64,000 bases of DNA from Trichostrongylus colubriformis (Eukaryota > Nematoda > Chromadorea > Rhabditida > Trichostrongylidae). The DNA lies in assembly GCA_963978905.1 (NCBI GenBank), contig OZ022257.1, forward strand, positions 8,144,509 through 8,208,508. Direction: 5' to 3'. The translations under genes and the position numbers were made by a program. The notes beneath the pieces are model-generated. The model saw only the letters and a list, made by a program, of their open reading frames with translations, was not told where the DNA came from and searched no databases. Below are positions 60,101 through 64,000 of this stretch, one piece after another. Position 1 is the stretch's first letter; each line of letters opens with the position of its first letter.

Positions 60101-62160
60101 ACTATTTCTTTAGATTGATTCATTTCCCCACAATTGAACTTATCACCGGATTGGCATCAAAATGAAACTTCTGAAAGTGATGGCAGCAATCAGGAGACGA
60201 ATGGGCAGAAAGCTGATCTTTTGCGGGATTTCTCCCCTTCTTTAATAGGAGTAAAATTCACATACCCACGCTCTCGAAATTTCTCTGTAATGTTCAACGC
60301 TTGTTGGCTCCTTTCACTATGCTGGACTGCACTGAGATGCATTGGCTCAAAATGCTGCAACCCGTGTAACACTGTGTCAGAAGTATGCTGAGTTATGTGC
60401 TAACGCTTCGGTCTCGGACGAGGCTCGAATCCACACTTCATGCTTTTCGGGCATATGTGCTGATGTTAGAATTCGATTATGTCATTTTGCGATTTTGCAC
60501 ACTGTCCCGCTATCTGCTTCTTTGCGATGTTGCGTTAGACATGAGAAATCGCATTGTAGCGATCTCAGACATCAAGTCAAGTACAGCGCCTGTGCGGTAG
60601 CCGAGTCCTATAGCTAGCAGCTATTCCAGGATATTCTGAGTACCGTTGCTTTGCAGCGGGCATTTGCAAGGGTCCAACATACCACATAAATGCCATCCTT
60701 CACTTTCCGCTGCCACGAGTTAGTAACCCATGTACACCTAGTTCAATTTTGATTACTATTTTGTCGAAATTCAAACTCATGCAGGCTGCTGTGAAATATC
60801 AATGAATATGTGCGACATGAAAATAGTATGCATTACGGTAGGATATAAAACAGAGTGTTGTTCGATGAGTTCTACAGTACCGAGTTTTATTTTCGTAAAT
60901 TTGTTGTGTCAATACTGAGGTATATGATGGCGAATCCGCTAAATGGAGCCGGAAGCGAATGGCCGTGTTGTTTATGTGTTTGTTTTGTGTTTACTATCCG
61001 TTGAGGTGTACACGGTAAATCAGTTATGGGGATACTTAGAATAAGGAGAAAATCTATGGAAGTGTGATTTATACAGTTTGGCTTTGGAACTGCTTTTATT
61101 TCACATTTTGAGAGGACATATATGCCGTGTCAGAATTAGTTAGGACATATGCCGTGTCAGAGTTGCAGTAAAGGTCTTCCTACTGATACTTACATCCAGA
61201 GAGGTGTTTTTTGTGTAGTGATTGCCGTAATGTACTGGGGATTCCTGTTTCAGTTTGAGTGAAATGTTTTTGATTTCATTCGATGAGCCTTAATCCGCAA
61301 AATCTTACGCAGAATTAGTATTTTCTTTTTTTGGAAAAATTTTTGAGGACTCTATAGTAAGGTCAGCATTATAGGGCTGTCTGTTCCTCATCAATGTAAA
61401 TCACTTGAGAAACTGTTGAGGTTGAACATCTCGCGAGGTAACGGTGAAGGACTGGGGGCGGGCTAAGAAAGGCTGCTGTGGTCCCGCCCCTTGAACCCGT
61501 ACTGTTGCGCGCACTACCATTCCTAATTCGTGCCACTTCCTCATGTGGCGTCGTCAAGGTTCCGGGCAGTTTGCTCACTATGCTTCTGGCTTGCACGGGT
61601 GTTTAATTGTCAGATATTTGTATTGTTTCATATACTTTACCTTATTAGGCTCTTGATAGATTTCATTTTGAAGCTTACTTTACATCTGGATTTTAGCTCC
61701 ACCCAAAGGGGTTCACCCATGAAACAGATCCAGAGGAGTGATTTTTATAAATACCTACAATACGCCTTAGGTTGGATAATTCTCATGGATAGTTATTGGG
61801 CAGATTCAAAATTCTGTTTGTGATTCTGGTGTCGTGGTTCGTCAGGGTAAATGGTAGTATCAGTAACTCATGAATACCTTGTTTGGGAGTTTTCTAACAG
61901 TTTAAAGAATCTGGAGTGCTGAGATTCTTAGATAATCAGTTCATCCTTTGTTGGTTCCTCTATCTGTGTCCATTACATTTACTTCACGCAGAAATCTTGC
62001 GAAAGCATCTCACATCTCTGTACTTAATGTTTTGCCTAGCGTTTCCTGTACAGCTTGCCTGATTTGTCAGAAACACCCGAAAATGTCGAGACATCACATC
62101 ACGTACGAGATTAGTGACAGGAAAGGAGTACGATCAGAGGCGGAGCCTAATCGGTGTGTA
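57149..62160. other. Upstream of cyclin D; gene-poor
   Basis: No conserved gene is recognised. A fragment of the tRNA-derived family (TTTGAGCTTTTGCCCATAACACTCA, about 57372-57396) and a diverged copy (60360-60480) are present. Cyclin D regulatory sequence is presumably here, but no site can be supported by eye. Confidence 0.4.
60360..60480 (-). repeat. Diverged tRNA-derived element copy
   Basis: It shares with 40740-40860 the text TATGCTGAGTTATG, GTCTCGGACG, GGCTCGAATCCACACT and CGGGCATATGTGCT. The B-box region (minus strand GGATTCGAGCC) is altered. Confidence 0.65.
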
Positions 62161-62169
62161 TCGTTTCAG
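62161..62169 (+). promoter_or_regulatory. Possible spliced-leader acceptor of cyclin D
   Basis: TCGTTTCAG ends 79 bases before the chosen ATG at 62249, and no stop lies in frame between 62228 and 62249. A candidate only. Confidence 0.35.
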
Positions 62170-62248
62170 TCGTGGTGCCGATCGAAGTTGATCTGTTTCC
62201 ACTGCTGCTGCTGAAGCTGGTGAGTTCGTGTCGAAAAGACAAGGAACA

Positions 62249-64000
62249 ATGCTGATGACAACCGCCGACGAGCTAGCTTCATCGCTTCGTTGTGCCGAAT
62301 TCCTTGCCGATTCACCATCCACGTCTACACTGCTCCATCATCATGTCGGAGCTGTGACGACGATGACCAACAATCTGCACCACGGCGAGCATCGACGTCG
62401 TTCTGGTCGAGTCGTACTTCAACCAGTTAATCAACGGCGTCTCAGTCATGGACAGGTATTATTGAGTTTTGCTAGAATCCACACTCGTCGTTCATTTCAC
62501 ATTTTTGACTGGTGAAAATTGTCCTTTTTTGGAAATCTTCCTTTCGATGATTAACCTGCTCGCAGTTTAAATGGCCTTACCGTCCAGTTAGACCAAGTCA
62601 TCTCATTTCAACACAAGTCAGCCCGTTCGGGCCATCTATTTCAAGTTTTAAGGGTCCACCATGTCTCTTCATCAATGCTGACCCATCCAAAGCGTACACA
62701 GCTGATCTCTGTGTTGTGAAGTTTAGCAGCAAATGCGTCTCATAGTTTTACCTCGTTTCGCATCCTTTTCCGCTGGTGCCCTATCGGCTCACAGTGCGTC
62801 CAAGGTTTCTCTTTGTTCGTGGCGCGTTCTCCTCGACTTACATCATATGCGCGCCAGATGTTGCTTTGGCGTGTGTGTCATCTCTGTTTCTTTATGTTAT
62901 GACTCGTAGCACACGTTACCTAGTTGTGTAATTGTCTTCGTTATTGAGGGTATCCGCCGCTACTAATACTACCACTACGGCTGCTGTTATCGCCCGTTCG
63001 ACCCGTATTCTTGTCACCCGCCCTGCTTCTGCTTTTGGTCTTTTGAACAGCTTGGGAGGAATTTCTCATCGTGGCCCACTCGTTTTTCTTCGCAGTCGTA
63101 GCCGCTGCTGCACTTTGGTGACCCGCCTACGTGTTGCTCGTGCCTCCTCGCCATCGCGCTATCGCTGATGTCGTTGGCACACCAGAAGAAAAAACGAGCC
63201 GTTATGCAGAGATGATGATCGGACAAGATGATTGTGGAATGATCGCTCAAGTAATGGCATGGCTCCCCAGGGTCGAGCTAACATCACTTCTGCCAGGTGC
63301 GCAGATGCGCTCGTTTGCTGGCCGTTGCTGCTTGGTTAGAGCTACCACCGCGTTCCACCGGTTCCGACGCTAATTACGCATTGTCAGCAGGCGATCGCCC
63401 GTAGATTTTTGACAGTGATACGCCCACTAGGCTATTGATTCTAGACCTTGAGAGGAAAACTATCGAAGCCATGTGATCCCTGAAGTTGGACCCATTTTTA
63501 CTGAACAAAAGGGGTAAAAAGAGTATATCACAGATATGTGTTCGTGAGAAAAGTGTGAAATGGTTTTGTTCAGCCAACCGTGGTGTCCCGTAAGCGGCCG
63601 TCCACCGTCGACGTTCGCTTGAATACGGCCCAACGTCCATCAGTTCCCAGTTGCCTCGATCGTTCGATTCATCGAGATGAACGTGTGCTGGAAAATTTGC
63701 TCATTGCGGAGGTGAGTTCCAGCTCTCAATTTTAATTACCTTTTGGTTGAGTAATGTCGGTTTTTAAGGAGAATCTCAAGTCAAATCACCTGTATTTCAC
63801 TGCCGTCCAGGAGCACATTGAGCCTATACATCGCGAACAGGCGGTGGAATGGATATTCGATGTGGCGAAGGTGAGGAGAGAGTTGAGATTAAGTAGTTCG
63901 ATTGCAAAATGTTCAATAATGAGCTGCGATTTTGTAGGAGGAGAAATGTGACGCTGACGTTTTCCCGCTGGCGGTCTCTCTCATTGATCGCTTCCTCTCC
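62249..64000 (+). CDS. cyd-1: Cyclin D, 5' part (runs off the window)
   Basis: Regulatory partner of CDK4/6 that drives G1 progression by targeting Rb-type proteins. Exons: 62249-62455, 63574-63711, 63769-63870, 63938-64000+; all phase 0, 170 residues in the window. Exon 1 carries L13-R-C-A-E17, an LxCxE Rb-binding motif at the N-terminus as in D-type cyclins. The cyclin box begins in exon 2: RDERVLENLLIAEENL, then YFTAVQEHIEPIHREQAVEWIFDVAK, given here in two pieces, and CDADVFPLAVSLIDRFLS at the edge, equivalent to the helix ending YLDRFLS in vertebrate cyclin D. Residues 25-69 of exon 1 are low-complexity (His, Thr, Arg). The ATG is the first in the open frame. Exon 2-4 assignment is firm; joining exon 1 rests on phase, donor/acceptor and the LxCxE motif. 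Confidence 0.88.

Noticed and set aside
1..64000. CRISPR arrays, rRNA genes, bacterial insertions
   Set aside because: No regularly spaced direct repeats with unique spacers, no rRNA-like sequence and no intron-free bacterial-type gene were seen.

Overview
This is nuclear DNA from a nematode, most likely a clade V strongylid (hookworm-like) worm. The evidence is short-to-medium introns with TTTTCAG-type acceptors, TTTCAG/TTTTAG trans-splice acceptors lying 0-12 bases before several start codons, and five multi-exon genes whose spliced products are clear orthologues of C. elegans/animal proteins. The species call is an inference.

Layout: (1) 1-166 is the end of a foldback-type repeat whose full relative lies at 22486-23872. 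(2) 1485-4768 (+) is mitoferrin, 8 exons. (3) 7200-7598 (+) is a possible two-exon small secreted peptide, between miniature inverted-repeat elements. (4) 8621-11198 (+) is a CDGSH iron-sulfur protein (CISD), 5 exons. (5) 18244-14684 (-) is a p50RhoGAP orthologue (Sec14 plus RhoGAP), 11 exons, convergent with CISD. (6) 21715-31081 (+) is alanyl-tRNA synthetase of the mitochondrial type, 19 exons, ending about 100 residues after the editing-site CxxxH, so without a normal C-Ala domain. Its introns hold a 1.4 kb foldback element, a decayed mariner and a tRNA-derived SINE. (7) 31857-33053 (+) is a possible unrecognised three-exon gene, with another exon-like block at 35311-35487. (8) About 35.5-62.2 kb is gene-poor and repeat-rich, with nothing confidently recognised. 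(9) 62249-64000 (+) is the first four exons of cyclin D, running off the window.

Exon boundaries were set by reading phase through each splice site. All junctions in the five recognised genes keep frame, and predicted lengths match the families (mitoferrin 299 aa, CISD 133 aa, RhoGAP 440 aa, AlaRS 838 aa). The order mitoferrin, CISD, rga-1, aars-1 resembles C. elegans chromosome II around W02B12 (from memory). Three of these four neighbours serve mitochondria: iron import, an outer-membrane Fe-S protein and mitochondrial translation.

The rest is dominated by small mobile elements: TA-flanked Tc1/mariner-like elements, several MITE families, perfect snap-back palindromes and two tRNA-derived families. 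No bacterial genes, CRISPR, rRNA or convincing functional tRNA gene was seen.
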